The notes below the pieces were generated by a model. It worked only from the letters and a program-made list of their open reading frames with translations, ran no database searches and had not been told where the DNA came from. The position numbers and the translations under genes are program-made. A stretch of DNA of 37,837 bases from Rhizaria sp. SCN 62-66 (taxonomy: Eukaryota > Rhizaria, unplaced), in assembly GCA_001724265.1 (NCBI GenBank), contig MEDY01000302.1, forward strand, positions 1 through 37,837. Reading direction: 5' to 3'. Position 1 is the first letter of the stretch. Every line of letters starts with the position of its first letter. Positions 12,189-21,493 of the stretch are shown piece after piece.

Positions 12189-13604
12189 ATGACGCGGGCA
12201 CTTCTTCTGCTTGCGTTGGTCGCTGTGGTGGCCTGCGCGCAGGCCGCCTCCGCCCCGGACGCACGGGAGCTCGAGGCCACCCTCAACCGGGTGCAGACTC
12301 TGCTCCAGACCACGCCCGTGGCGCAGGCGCTCGACGCCCAGGAGGCGCGTGCCGAGGCTCTCATGGCCGACGCCCTCGACGCCCAGGCCAAGGGCGGCAT
12401 CCGCTGGTCTGATAACGCCTTCCCTTCCGGCCACTCGTTCGCCGAGCAGGAGACCGACGCCGACGCCGATGTTGACATGGAGGTCGACACCTCCAAGGGC
12501 GGCGCGAAGTACGACACGGGCTCTTCGGCTACGATTAGCAACTCGGCCTACCACAAGGCCAAGGACGGCGCGTCGTCGACCGCGGGCAGCGGCGTCGCCA
12601 AGCTCCGCTCCATCGCCATGTCGAGCAAGCAGAACTCGCAGTGCTTCGCGTGCCAGTACTTCGTCCAGCGCACGCTCGGCGCGCTGCTGGGTCCCTTCTA
12701 CGCCCCCGAGTCTGCCGGCCCGCCCCCCGCGTTGCTGACCCCGCCTACGCAGCAGTCGTCTGTGACGGGCACCCCGCGCCCCGAGTATCTGCGCCCGTCG
12801 ATCACTTCGGGCGTGCACACCAGCCTCGGCAAGCCCGTGCCGCGCGAGATCCGCCCCGCGCGCACGCTCATCCTCTCCGAGACGGCGTCCTCGGCCGCCT
12901 CGGCTGAGGCCGTGTCGTTCATCGAGATCTCGTCGCTCGTCAAGGAGGGCTTCCACGTGCCGTCGCAGGCCGAGGCCATGACCCAGTACAAGAAGTGGGC
13001 CGCCTTCCTGCCCGAGCACCTCCGCGCCGAGTCTGAGGCCGACGCTGACTTCATGGCCGGCGCCGCCGCCATGCTCGAGACCGACTCCGAGGCCGAGGCT
13101 GATGCCGAGGCTGACGCCGAGGCTGAGGCTGAGACCGAGGTTGACACTGAGGCGGACTCCGAGGCCGATGCTGAGGCTGATGCTGAGGCGGAGCTTGACA
13201 TGGAGGCTGAGCTCGATGCTGAGCTTGACTCCGAGGCTGAGGCTGAGGAGGAGATCGAGGCTGCCCCCGCCAGCAAGAGCAAGGCCCCCGCCAAGAGTGC
13301 CAAGAGTGGCAGTAACGGCAAGAAGGAGGAGAAGGCTTCAGTTAACACCGGCTTTAAGGCCATGTACGGCGACAACGAGAAGTTCGCCGTGCGCGCCTTT
13401 TTCGCGAACCTCTGTCACCGCCGCATCCCGACCGAGTGGCAGGAGACGTGTCGTGGCCTCTGGGCCAAGCTCACGGTCATCATCGAGGAGCTGTCTGTCG
13501 GCGACCGCCCCGACGAGGTGTGCATGCGCCACGACTTCTGCGACAAGAGCTCTTACGTCCGCAAGCGCCCGCACTCGGTTATGCGCGAGGCCGACTCCAA
13601 CTAA
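12189..13604 (+). CDS. secreted acidic-repeat protein with split saposin-B domain
   Basis: Single exon, 471 aa, ATG to TAA. An N-terminal signal peptide (MTRALLLLALVAVVACAQA, about 1-19) sends it to the secretory pathway. After the signal there are exactly six cysteines: 152 and 155 (QCFACQYF), then 409, 421, 445 and 451 (NLCHRR, ETCRGLW, DEVCMRHDFC). The spacing C-x2-C, then C-x11-C-x23-C-x5-C, is that of a saposin-B domain (family pairing C1-C6, C2-C5, C3-C4), except that C2 and C3 are separated by 253 residues instead of about 25-30. The insertion holds a Pro-rich stretch (about 175-225), an amphipathic part (SFIEISSLVKEGFHVPSQAE) and an EAEADAEAD acidic-Ala repeat (about 299-357) followed by a KSKAPAKSAKSG basic linker. 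Saposin folds bind lipids or membranes; that function here is inferred. The final SYVRKRPHS is basic. Confidence 0.8.
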   Translation: MTRALLLLALVAVVACAQAASAPDARELEATLNRVQTLLQTTPVAQALDAQEARAEALMADALDAQAKGGIRWSDNAFPSGHSFAEQETDADADVDMEVDTSKGGAKYDTGSSATISNSAYHKAKDGASSTAGSGVAKLRSIAMSSKQNSQCFACQYFVQRTLGALLGPFYAPESAGPPPALLTPPTQQSSVTGTPRPEYLRPSITSGVHTSLGKPVPREIRPARTLILSETASSAASAEAVSFIEISSLVKEGFHVPSQAEAMTQYKKWAAFLPEHLRAESEADADFMAGAAAMLETDSEAEADAEADAEAEAETEVDTEADSEADAEADAEAELDMEAELDAELDSEAEAEEEIEAAPASKSKAPAKSAKSGSNGKKEEKASVNTGFKAMYGDNEKFAVRAFFANLCHRRIPTEWQETCRGLWAKLTVIIEELSVGDRPDEVCMRHDFCDKSSYVRKRPHSVMREADSN

Positions 13605-14458
13605 GTACCGAAACACAAGAGTATTTAGACTGGATTAATCGAGTCAGTCGTTCATGCGAGGTAGGGTAACGTGTTGGTTAGTGTGTAAGGGAGGAGGGAA
13701 AGAAAAATGATTGCAAAATGATGAAGAAATAAGAGCAAACGCTCACGAGCGTATGCGCCCTTTATGTGTGCTGCGCGTTTTGTCTGTGTTTGGGTTGCTT
13801 GTGTGTTTCGCACGAGATGATGATTCGTCTTAGATAATATGCTTCGTGTGTGCTCTGTTGTTGCCTAGCAACAATGGGTGCGTGTGTGGCGTTTTTGTTG
13901 CTGTTTCGATCAATACACAAACAATCAAATGAAAACAAATATTTGCTCTTCTTTTTTTATTCGGTGAATTGATTACTTCTGAGCTCGTGATAATTGATTA
14001 GACTTTGTATTTTTGTGTTTTGTGGGTTTTAGAGAGAAAAAAAGGACCAAGGGACTACACGACACATATTAGCCATCAACAGAACAATTTGTAACTAGTT
14101 ATTATAGACAGCTTTTTGTGATATCAAAGCAACAAGAGAACGCAAAGCGCACAGCCAAGGAGACAAAGAAAGCAATGCCATGTTGTTCCCAAAAGCGCAC
14201 AGCCAGCCACTCACACGTAAATCAAGTGCAAGTCTAATGCTTGCGTACTCTTCCGGCGACGCCCTTGCCCACTCGCCCTGTCATGCTACTAACGGTGCCG
14301 CTTTGTTTGTTGTTGTGTCACAGTCACTTTTCACATCACTCACTCATTCAAGACTGTACCACGGCAAATTCACGTGCTGCATTTTGCTGTTCACATCGTA
14401 CACAGAGAGCACGAGCTCTTCACTTCGCTTCGTTCCGTTCCACGCATGTGCCGACAGC
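13605..14458. other. convergent intergenic region
   Basis: This is the 3' flank shared by the saposin-like gene (+) and the LSM12-like gene (-). It is moderately AT-rich. A perfect hairpin lies at 13858-13874. The open frames that enter from the right are shadows of the LSM12-like gene. Confidence 0.5.
13858..13874. repeat. perfect inverted repeat, X-box-like
   Basis: TTGTTGC, loop CTA, GCAACAA: seven perfect pairs with a 3-nt loop. The core GTTGCC-T-AGCAAC fits the RFX X-box consensus (GTNRCC, spacer, RGYAAC). It lies about 255 nt 3' of a stop codon, so a hairpin in the transcript is as likely as a regulatory site. Confidence 0.4.
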
Positions 14459-15064
14459 TCACTTGTTGGCGGCTTTGATGCTGGCCATGACCTTTTGCAC
14501 GCGCTCGACCTCGACCTGCGACGGCGCCGTCACGTTCCCGGCCTGGTACGGCGGCTCTAGCCGGGCGCTGCCGGCCACCACGATCACGTCGCCGTCCCAC
14601 GCGCAGCGCAGCGTGCGGTCCAGGTGGAAGAACATGCGCTGCGCATCGGCGCCCACGCGCGGGTTCAGCTTGGCCGCCTCGGCCGCGCGCGCGGCGAGGG
14701 CGCGGGCGACGCGCGCGTCGACGGTCGCGGCGGGGGCAGCCGACAGTGCGTAAGGCCCCGCGGGGGGCGCGACGAGGGTGATGGCCGTGACCTGGGAGCG
14801 CGCAAGCGCGAGGGAGCCCGCGGGGCGGGCGGGGTGGCCGGGCGCGGCGGCCGTGGACAGAGAGAGGACGAGGGGGAAGTCGGCACACGTGAGCACGCCG
14901 GTCAGCGTCGCCGTCGAACTCGAAGTCGCAACCGCGGCGTCAGCGGAGCTGCTCTGCTGCTGCTGTTGCTGCTGGGCGGAGGTTGTGAGAAAAGTGACAG
15001 AGACGGTGGAACCGACGGGGGGGATTTGTAGCGGCGGCTGCTGCTGCTGGGAGTCGAGAGACAT
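14459..15064 (-). CDS. LSM12-like protein (Sm-like plus anticodon-binding-like domain)
   Basis: Single exon, 201 aa, ATG at 15064 and TGA at 14461-14459. The N-terminal half (about 18-100) has the beta-strand pattern of a divergent Sm fold (VGSTVSVTFLT, then ATLTGVLTCADFPLVLSLST), interrupted by a Gln/Ser insertion. The C-terminal half (about 115-190) is the most recognisable: LNPRVGADAQRMFFHLDRTL, then CAWDGDVIVVAGSARLEPPY, then VERVQKVM. This matches the LSM12 anticodon-binding-domain layout (W-x-x-x-x-IVV...v.i.PPY). In yeast and animals LSM12 is a cytoplasmic, ribosome- and ataxin-2-associated factor linked to stress granules and translation. That role is family knowledge, not shown here. 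Confidence 0.75.
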   Translation of the reverse strand: MSLDSQQQQPPLQIPPVGSTVSVTFLTTSAQQQQQQQSSSADAAVATSSSTATLTGVLTCADFPLVLSLSTAAAPGHPARPAGSLALARSQVTAITLVAPPAGPYALSAAPAATVDARVARALAARAAEAAKLNPRVGADAQRMFFHLDRTLRCAWDGDVIVVAGSARLEPPYQAGNVTAPSQVEVERVQKVMASIKAANK

Positions 15065-16180
15065 GGTGCTGTGCTGCTGCTGCTAGATTAGATAGGTTTG
15101 TTATGATGCACGCACAGCTTTGACGAAGCGTCGTGTTTAGATGGTGGGATAAATAGAGAGATTCAGGAAGACACACGGTCGCACAAAATGACTGGTCGAA
15201 GCTCAGAAACTCAACTCACACGCGTTGCAGCTTGTTGTCGCACAGATTGGACTGAAGCTCACAACAGTGGATTGAGAAAGGCGATGAGCAGCGAGACGAT
15301 AGGGCAGTCTGGGGACGCGAATCAAAACAGGAGGAAGCCTTTGAGTCAGTGCAGCGGGGGACAAAAACAGTGGTGTGAGTCGTGGTACAAAAGAGTTGGC
15401 TAGCAAAGAAGATATGGAAACAGGAACAAGCAAGAGCGAGGAACAGGAGGAGGCGCGGCGCAAGGGGTGGAGATGGGAGAGAAGGAAACGAAGGATTTAG
15501 CGGTTAAGAACCACTTTTCTAGCACGTTTGTGAAAATCAAATATACAGCCCATGCGCAATATTTCCATGGAGCAATCGCATCCGAATTCATTGGACTCTT
15601 CGCAATGCCCCAGCATCGGCGCGATTCGCGCTTGGTCTATCTTCACTCTGTCCAAAAAGGTATTGCTCGCCGTGTTAGGCCGACTGAGTTTGACCAAACC
15701 GACCGAAACGACAGTCGACTGGTGTGAGTGTGTTGACTCGCCCTTACTTTCACGATGATTATATCGGGTCAGCGTCGTCGTCAGAGGGCGCGTTTCGTGG
15801 CCATTATGGGTAAATGCGCTCTAGAATTATACGTTATAAGTTTAAATTTGCACAGGATGGCAGCCCTGCGTCCTGTATCTTCTCGTCCGCACCTTCGGTC
15901 TGCGACCCTCGTTCCGCTCATGATGCCACAGCCTTTCATTCCTAACACTCCAGTGCCCTCCAACAACACTGCTAGGATATCAAAACGAGGGGTTTATATT
16001 ACCCAGTACCTCTCATGTCTTATAAGCGAAGTTTTTTTTCTCTAGTCCTTTATCTCCTTTTAATGCATTCTCTTTTCTCACCCTTCGTCAACCCCACCTC
16101 GTGCCTCTGCTTGGATCCTCTACTCCATCGCTGCTTCGGCATCTCCCTTGATCTACGCATTCTCCGCGCAGAAGTCCGCA
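15065..16180. promoter_or_regulatory. divergent intergenic region between LSM12-like and PKG-like genes
   Basis: About 1.1 kb lie between start codons on opposite strands. CTG/CTA trinucleotides adjoin the LSM12-like start. Small open frames in the middle (around 15467-15727) have no recognisable content. Before the kinase start, the leader ends in a C/T-rich stretch and an acceptor-like ctccgcgcag nine bases before the ATG. Confidence 0.4.
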
Positions 16181-19100
16181 ATGGGTTCCTGCGCTAGCCA
16201 GCCCCAGGACGCTCACACCCCCAAGGGTACGCTTCCCTCCCTTCTGAACAGTCTCTACCGCTCTCACTTCATCGCTCTGACGCAGCCCATTGGAATCCCC
16301 CATTCTCTTTTCGTACTCACTCCAACCACACAACTCCCTGTCTCTGTTTGGCGTTTTTTTGTCTCTGTTTAGTGTCGCCCAAGACATCCTCCTCCCCGCT
16401 CCCCGCCAAGTGCGCGTCCTCCTCCACCGCGGCCACCAACAACACCGCCGCGGCCTCCGTGCCCAGCAGCAACGCGGCCCCCACCACCAAGCCCGCGTCG
16501 TCCCCGACCAACGGGGGCAGCGGCAACACCGCGGCCGCCGCTGGCAGCTCGCGCCCCGCGTCGGCGACCAAGTCGGGTGACCACGCCAGCATCGCAGCCA
16601 TGTCCCCCGCGGAGAAGGCGGCTTTCCTAGCCAACATCGTGCCTCACCCGCAGCGCGGCGACCTGCTCCGTGACGTGCCCATCCTCCGCGGGCTCACCGA
16701 GTCGCAGCGCGACAAGCTCGGCGGACTTATGCGCGAGCGCAACTTTAAGACCGGGCAGAGCGTGTTCAAGGACGGCGATGTGGCCGATGGTTTTTACATC
16801 ATCGTCGAGGGCTCCGTCACTGTCAGCAAGGTCTCCCCCACCACCGGCAAGTACGTTTAATGATAATATGTCTATTAACGAACATCTATCGTAACAATGA
16901 GTGACTAATGTGTAACTATTTTATGCATTTTTGAATGATTATCCATAATTCCTGCATTTATTCTATATCTCAACTCTCCTCCTTTTATTTCGTTGCTTGC
17001 CTTTGCGTTTGCTGTTGCTTGAACCTGCAGGAGCAACACGTTTGCGCAGCTGCGCAGTGGCGACTACTTCGGCGAGACTGCGATTCTGAACGACGACCGC
17101 CGCGGCGCCGACATCACTGCCGCGACGGAGCTCATGACGCTGTTCCTGCCCAAGGACCGCTTCAACCTCATCTTCAGCGCCGTCGACGTCGAGTTCGCGC
17201 AGCGCCGCGTTGGCGTTACCTCCGCCGAGCACGAGTCGTCTTCCTCCACCTCGTCCTCCGCTGCGGGCGCCGGCAGCAGCGCTGCGGGCGTCAACGGCAT
17301 CGGCGGCGCGTTTGAGTTCGACGCGCCGCTCACGGCCACGGGCGAGGTCCCCGCCAAGCCCGCCGACGTGACAGCCGCGCTGGTGGCCGCGGTGGGCAAG
17401 AACCCCCTCCTGGCGCAGCTGGATCCCGAGCAGAAGGCTGCCGTGGTTGCCGCGATGCGCCGCGCCAAGGTCGCCGAGGGCGCGGCCGTCATCACGCAGG
17501 GGGAGCCTGGCGCGCATCTGTTTATCATCGACCAGGGTGTGTTCACAGTGCAGAAGAACGGCAAGACCGTCGGCAAGATGGGCCCCGGCACCGTCTTCGG
17601 CGAGCTCGCGCTGCTCTACAACGCGCCCCGCGCCGCCACGGTTACGGCCACCGAGGCCAGCTCCGTGTGGATCGTTGACCGCTTCACTTTCCGCAAGATT
17701 TCCCGTAATATCGCAGAGAGCACCATCAAGAAGGTCGCCGCCTTCCTCCAGGTACGCCCTTGCTATTGTTCTCTAACAAAGAACATTCGACTGTACATAT
17801 CACATGTCGGTTGACTTAATTTGATATATTTCAACTATATTATGCTATAAATTCATGTAGTCACGCGTGTATCTTGGGCTTCTATTTTATCTCACACTCC
17901 GTTTTCTTGCTTGCATCTCGCTTTGACGCCATACACTCAGGAGGTGCCGCTGCTGCGTCCACTGACCGAGACTGAGCGCGAGCGCATCGCCGAAGCCGTC
18001 GAAGAGGTCTCCGTGCCTGTCAACGGCGTTGTCTGTGAAGAGGGCTCCGCGGGCGACTGCATGTTTTTCCTCGTCTCCGGCCGTTGCGTCGCCACCAAGG
18101 TCTCGGCCCAGACCGCCGACGGCGTCGTCAAGGAGTACACCGAGCCCGGCTCTTACTTCGGCGAGCTGGCGCTGCAGTCGGCCTCGGATGGCATCCGCAA
18201 GGCCACCGTCGTCGCCACGGCACCCACCACGCTGCTGAAGCTAGGCCGCGAGCCGTTCCGCCTCCTCCTGGGGCCGCTCGACCAGCTCCTCCAGAAGCAC
18301 CAGGTATGTCAACTTGAAAAATAGCTTTTATATCGCATTGAAATGGGATAAAAGATGAATGAACCAAGCTAAAACTTAACTTAAGTATTACATGTGACAT
18401 TATTTCTGAACATGTAAAATACTTAATATTTTCTCATTTATCGTACATATCTATCCCTCGTTGTCAATTCTTGGAATGCGATGCGCTGCTATAGGAGAAG
18501 TACTCGGACTACGGCGCGCAGGACAGCTCCGTGGCCGCAGCGGCGGCCAGCGGCGCCGGCGTGGACTGGGCGAAGCTCAAGGTGCTGGGTACGCTGGGCC
18601 GCGGCTCGTTCGGCCACGTGCAGCTCGTGTCGGACGCGCGCACGGGCGCCCAGTACGCGCTCAAGTCTGTCTGGAAGGCGCAGATCGTGGAGACGCAGCA
18701 GCAGGGCCACATCATGTCGGAGAAGCGCGTGATGGAGACGCTGCAGCACCCGTTCCTCAACACTTTCCACGGGACGTTCCAGTCGCGCAACAAGCTCCAC
18801 TTCTTGCTCGAGCCCTGCCTCGGCGGCGAGCTCTTCACTGTGTTGCGCCAGCGTCGGCTGTTCCCCGAGGACGCGGCACGCTTCTACGCGGCGTCCGTCG
18901 TACTGGCGTTCGCGTACATGCACAGCAAAGACACGGTGTACCGCGACCTGAAGCCGGAGAACCTGATGCTCACCGCCGAGGGCTACCTCAAGGTCGCCGA
19001 CTTCGGGTTCGCGAAAAAGATCACCGGCAAGACCTGGACCCTCTGCGGCACCCCCGACTACCTTGCGCCCGAGATCGTGGCGTCGCGCGGCCACGGCAAG

Positions 19101-20073
19101 GGCGTCGACTGGTGGACGCTCGGCGTGCTCATCTTCGAGATGCTTGCCTCGTACCCGCCCTTCTACGACGAGGACCAAATCCGCACCTACAACAAGATCC
19201 TCGAGGTACGCTACTTACTTGACAAAAGTCGCTCTATATTAACTTCAATCGGTATTACATTTTTATAAATCGATGTTGTTTCATAATATCGATATTTTCT
19301 ACGAAGATTGTGTTACTATGAGTTTATCTTTGTCCTCAACAATGTCTCACAAGTATCTCTATATCTCTCCCTAACCTTTGTTTTTCTGCTTACACGCTAC
19401 AGGGCAACATCCGTTTCCCGTCGCACTTCTCTGACTCCGCCCGCGCGCTCATCATGGGTCTTCTGGAGCGCCGCGCCGTGCGCCGCCTTGGCGTCGGCCG
19501 CGGCGGCGTCGAGCGCCTCACCTCGGCTGAGTGGTTCGCAGGACTCAACTGGGACGCGCTCGCCAACCGCCAGGTACGGAACACTAAGACGCGAATATCT
19601 CGGGATATACGCTTTCTATAACATATTACTCTTGTTTCATTGCAAATAATGTTTAAATCCGTGTCGATTCCTGCTGGCGCAGAGTTGCCAACCTTTCCGT
19701 TTGCTACAACGCATGAAGCACCACTCTTTTCTTCCATTCTTCTGGGCTGGCACGTTCGGCTGGCACGTTCGTACTAGCGCGGCTGAAACAGTGCCGGCTT
19801 CCATTGTTGCAGTCCCCACTATCTATGTATTGATTTGTATTCAATTAGTGTTAGTTACGAGTATCTATCATTGCTCACTTTTTCTCTCTTCTCTCTTCTT
19901 TTTGTTTTCTCTCTGTGCAGATCCCTGCCCCGCCGTACGTGACCCCGAAGGACCCCGCGGCGCTGCGCCACGAGGCCGTTGACCGCAACCCGGCGATGAA
20001 CTTCAACCCGGTGCCCGGGGACAACTGGGACGCCGAGTTCGGCCCCGTCATCGATGACGGGCTCGCTGGCTAA
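16181..20073 (+). CDS. cGMP-dependent protein kinase-like (three CNB domains plus AGC kinase)
   Basis: Seven exons: 16181-16226, 16373-16850, 17031-17751, 17941-18303, 18495-19205, 19403-19573, 19921-20073; 880 aa, stop TAA, all phases consistent. The N-terminus MGSCASQ fits N-myristoylation at Gly2 and palmitoylation at Cys4, so membrane tethering is likely. Three cyclic-nucleotide-binding domains follow: about 113-225 (cassette FGETAILNDDRRGAD, less canonical), 299-405 (FGELALLYNAPRAATV, with the Thr after RAA that favours cGMP in PKGs) and 417-530 (FGELALQSASDGIRKATV). The kinase has the Gly loop GRGSFGHV (571-578), YALK Lys593, YRDLKPEN with Asp687, DFG at 705-707 and the activation loop TWTLCGTPDYLAPE with Thr718. 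The C-tail NWDAEF resembles the PKG end. It phosphorylates Ser/Thr when cGMP binds. Intron 6 (19574-19920) is the longest at 347 nt. Confidence 0.92.
19745..19770 (+). repeat. 13-bp tandem duplication in a PKG intron
   Basis: The unit ggctggcacgttc occurs twice head to tail inside intron 6 of the kinase gene. It looks like a small recent duplication, and no function is evident. Confidence 0.85.
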
Positions 20074-21493
20074 ACTTCTATCACCAACACGCGCGAAGTT
20101 CAGCCGCCGCGTGAGTGCGGTGTGTTTGTGTGTATGTTTGATAGTAAGTCTACCGCCGTGCTGCTGTTGCTGGGGATGTGGACAGGAAGGGTGAAAGAGA
20201 CAGGGAACGCTTGGAAGCTGGGTTACGTTACGTGCTGCTCTGTTGATGATGCCGCTGTTGTTCCGTTGTCGTGCGTTTTGTTCACTTATGAACACTGTAA
20301 CCAAGTCGTGGAGCTGTTTGTTTTCTTCTGTTTTGTCTGTGCTTGTTGTACAGTGAAGTGGTTTTTTCTTATCTCTTCGTTTTTTATGTCATGTTACACA
20401 TTTGCATCTGTGCATCCTCTGCGTGCATTTTTCTGTTTTTGTTTTGTATTTGTTTGAGTTAACTCCTGCAATGCTAGAATGAATCGAACTTGAAGCGGCA
20501 TTAGCAACGACGTCGTGTGTGTTGTTCGCTTAGTGTATACTCTAGCTGTTGTCTTATAAGTTTATTTTCTTTTGTCTCTCTACTGCGTTCACCTTTCTGT
20601 TTCTATATTTCTACGACTAATGTTAAAATGATAATCACTTCCTGAAAAAGTGTGCACGCATTGTTAAGCCTACGATTCAATCACCAATAATAGTAATACT
20701 ATTTAATGTAATACAAGAACTATTATACGGCACTATGCTAACTGAAACTTGTTTCTGTTTCTGCTAATGACATCTTGAAGCATGGCCTTCGCAACAGTGA
20801 AGACGTACACGCGTCATACACTGCTTAAAGTTACGCTACCGCTGCCCGAAGTCACCGACTCACCAACTCGAACTCGGTGATGAAGAAAACTTTTGAAAGA
20901 TATAACTCGGCCATATAGTTGATTTTCACAACTAAATTTAAAATAGCTATAGAAAATGCATTTTTGTATTTAACCCCTGTTTTTCAGCTCAAAATTCAAC
21001 TTATAAAAAAGACATAATCATTTTAACTCTGATTTTATTTGATCGCCAGAAATTGAGACATGTTATGAAATGTTAACATTGAAGCTTAATGTGGTTGACC
21101 TACAACATTTGGAATGTATTTAGTATTTCGATAACAGAGGATAAATACATTGCCACACAAAAGAACATAGTATCAAGTGCAAATAAAGTTTTAAATTCTC
21201 TGTTATTAGCAGAAGTTACACCTCGTTCGTTCATGTTAGCACATTCAAAGCTCAAGTCAAGTTTGAAGTTAGTTGATCGAGGAGAAGCGTTTATTAATTA
21301 TACATGTAATAATAACTATTATATCTACTGTAATATCATTATCTCACGCCAGAAGGGGAAAAAAGGAGGCTATAGAAGAAAACCTAAAGAATGATAAAAA
21401 GGTCACACAAACACAGGAGAAAAACAAGCACACAGACAGATTTCTCCCGCGTTCATCTAAGTACTACTTGGCGCCGGACTTAACGTCGGGTAC
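20074..21493. other. convergent intergenic region with AT-rich island
   Basis: This is the 3' flank of the kinase gene (+) and of the peptide transporter (-). From about 20560 to 21440 the sequence becomes strongly AT-rich, unlike the coding DNA on either side. The only notable content is the open frame at 21089-21394. Confidence 0.5.
21089..21394 (+). CDS. possible AT-rich small ORF, 101 aa
   Basis: A true ATG opens 101 codons ending in TGA. The frame contains TEDKYIATQKNIVSSANKVL and SFMLAHSKLKSSLKLVDRGE, which look more protein-like than random, then a Tyr/Asn/Ile-rich part and a basic tail (RQKGKKGGYRRKPKE). Codon use is AT-rich and unlike every other gene in the window. I do not recognise it. 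It may be a chance frame, a relic of a mobile or viral element, or a lineage-specific gene. Confidence 0.2.
   Translation: MWLTYNIWNVFSISITEDKYIATQKNIVSSANKVLNSLLLAEVTPRSFMLAHSKLKSSLKLVDRGEAFINYTCNNNYYIYCNIIISRQKGKKGGYRRKPKE

Noticed and set aside
11904-13019. 371-codon minus-strand frame over the saposin-like gene
   Set aside because: Antisense shadow; the plus strand has a signal peptide and a coherent Cys pattern.
20479-20494. tRNA B-box-like GTTCGATTC on the minus strand
   Set aside because: The flanks do not form a T-arm or acceptor stem and no A box is present.
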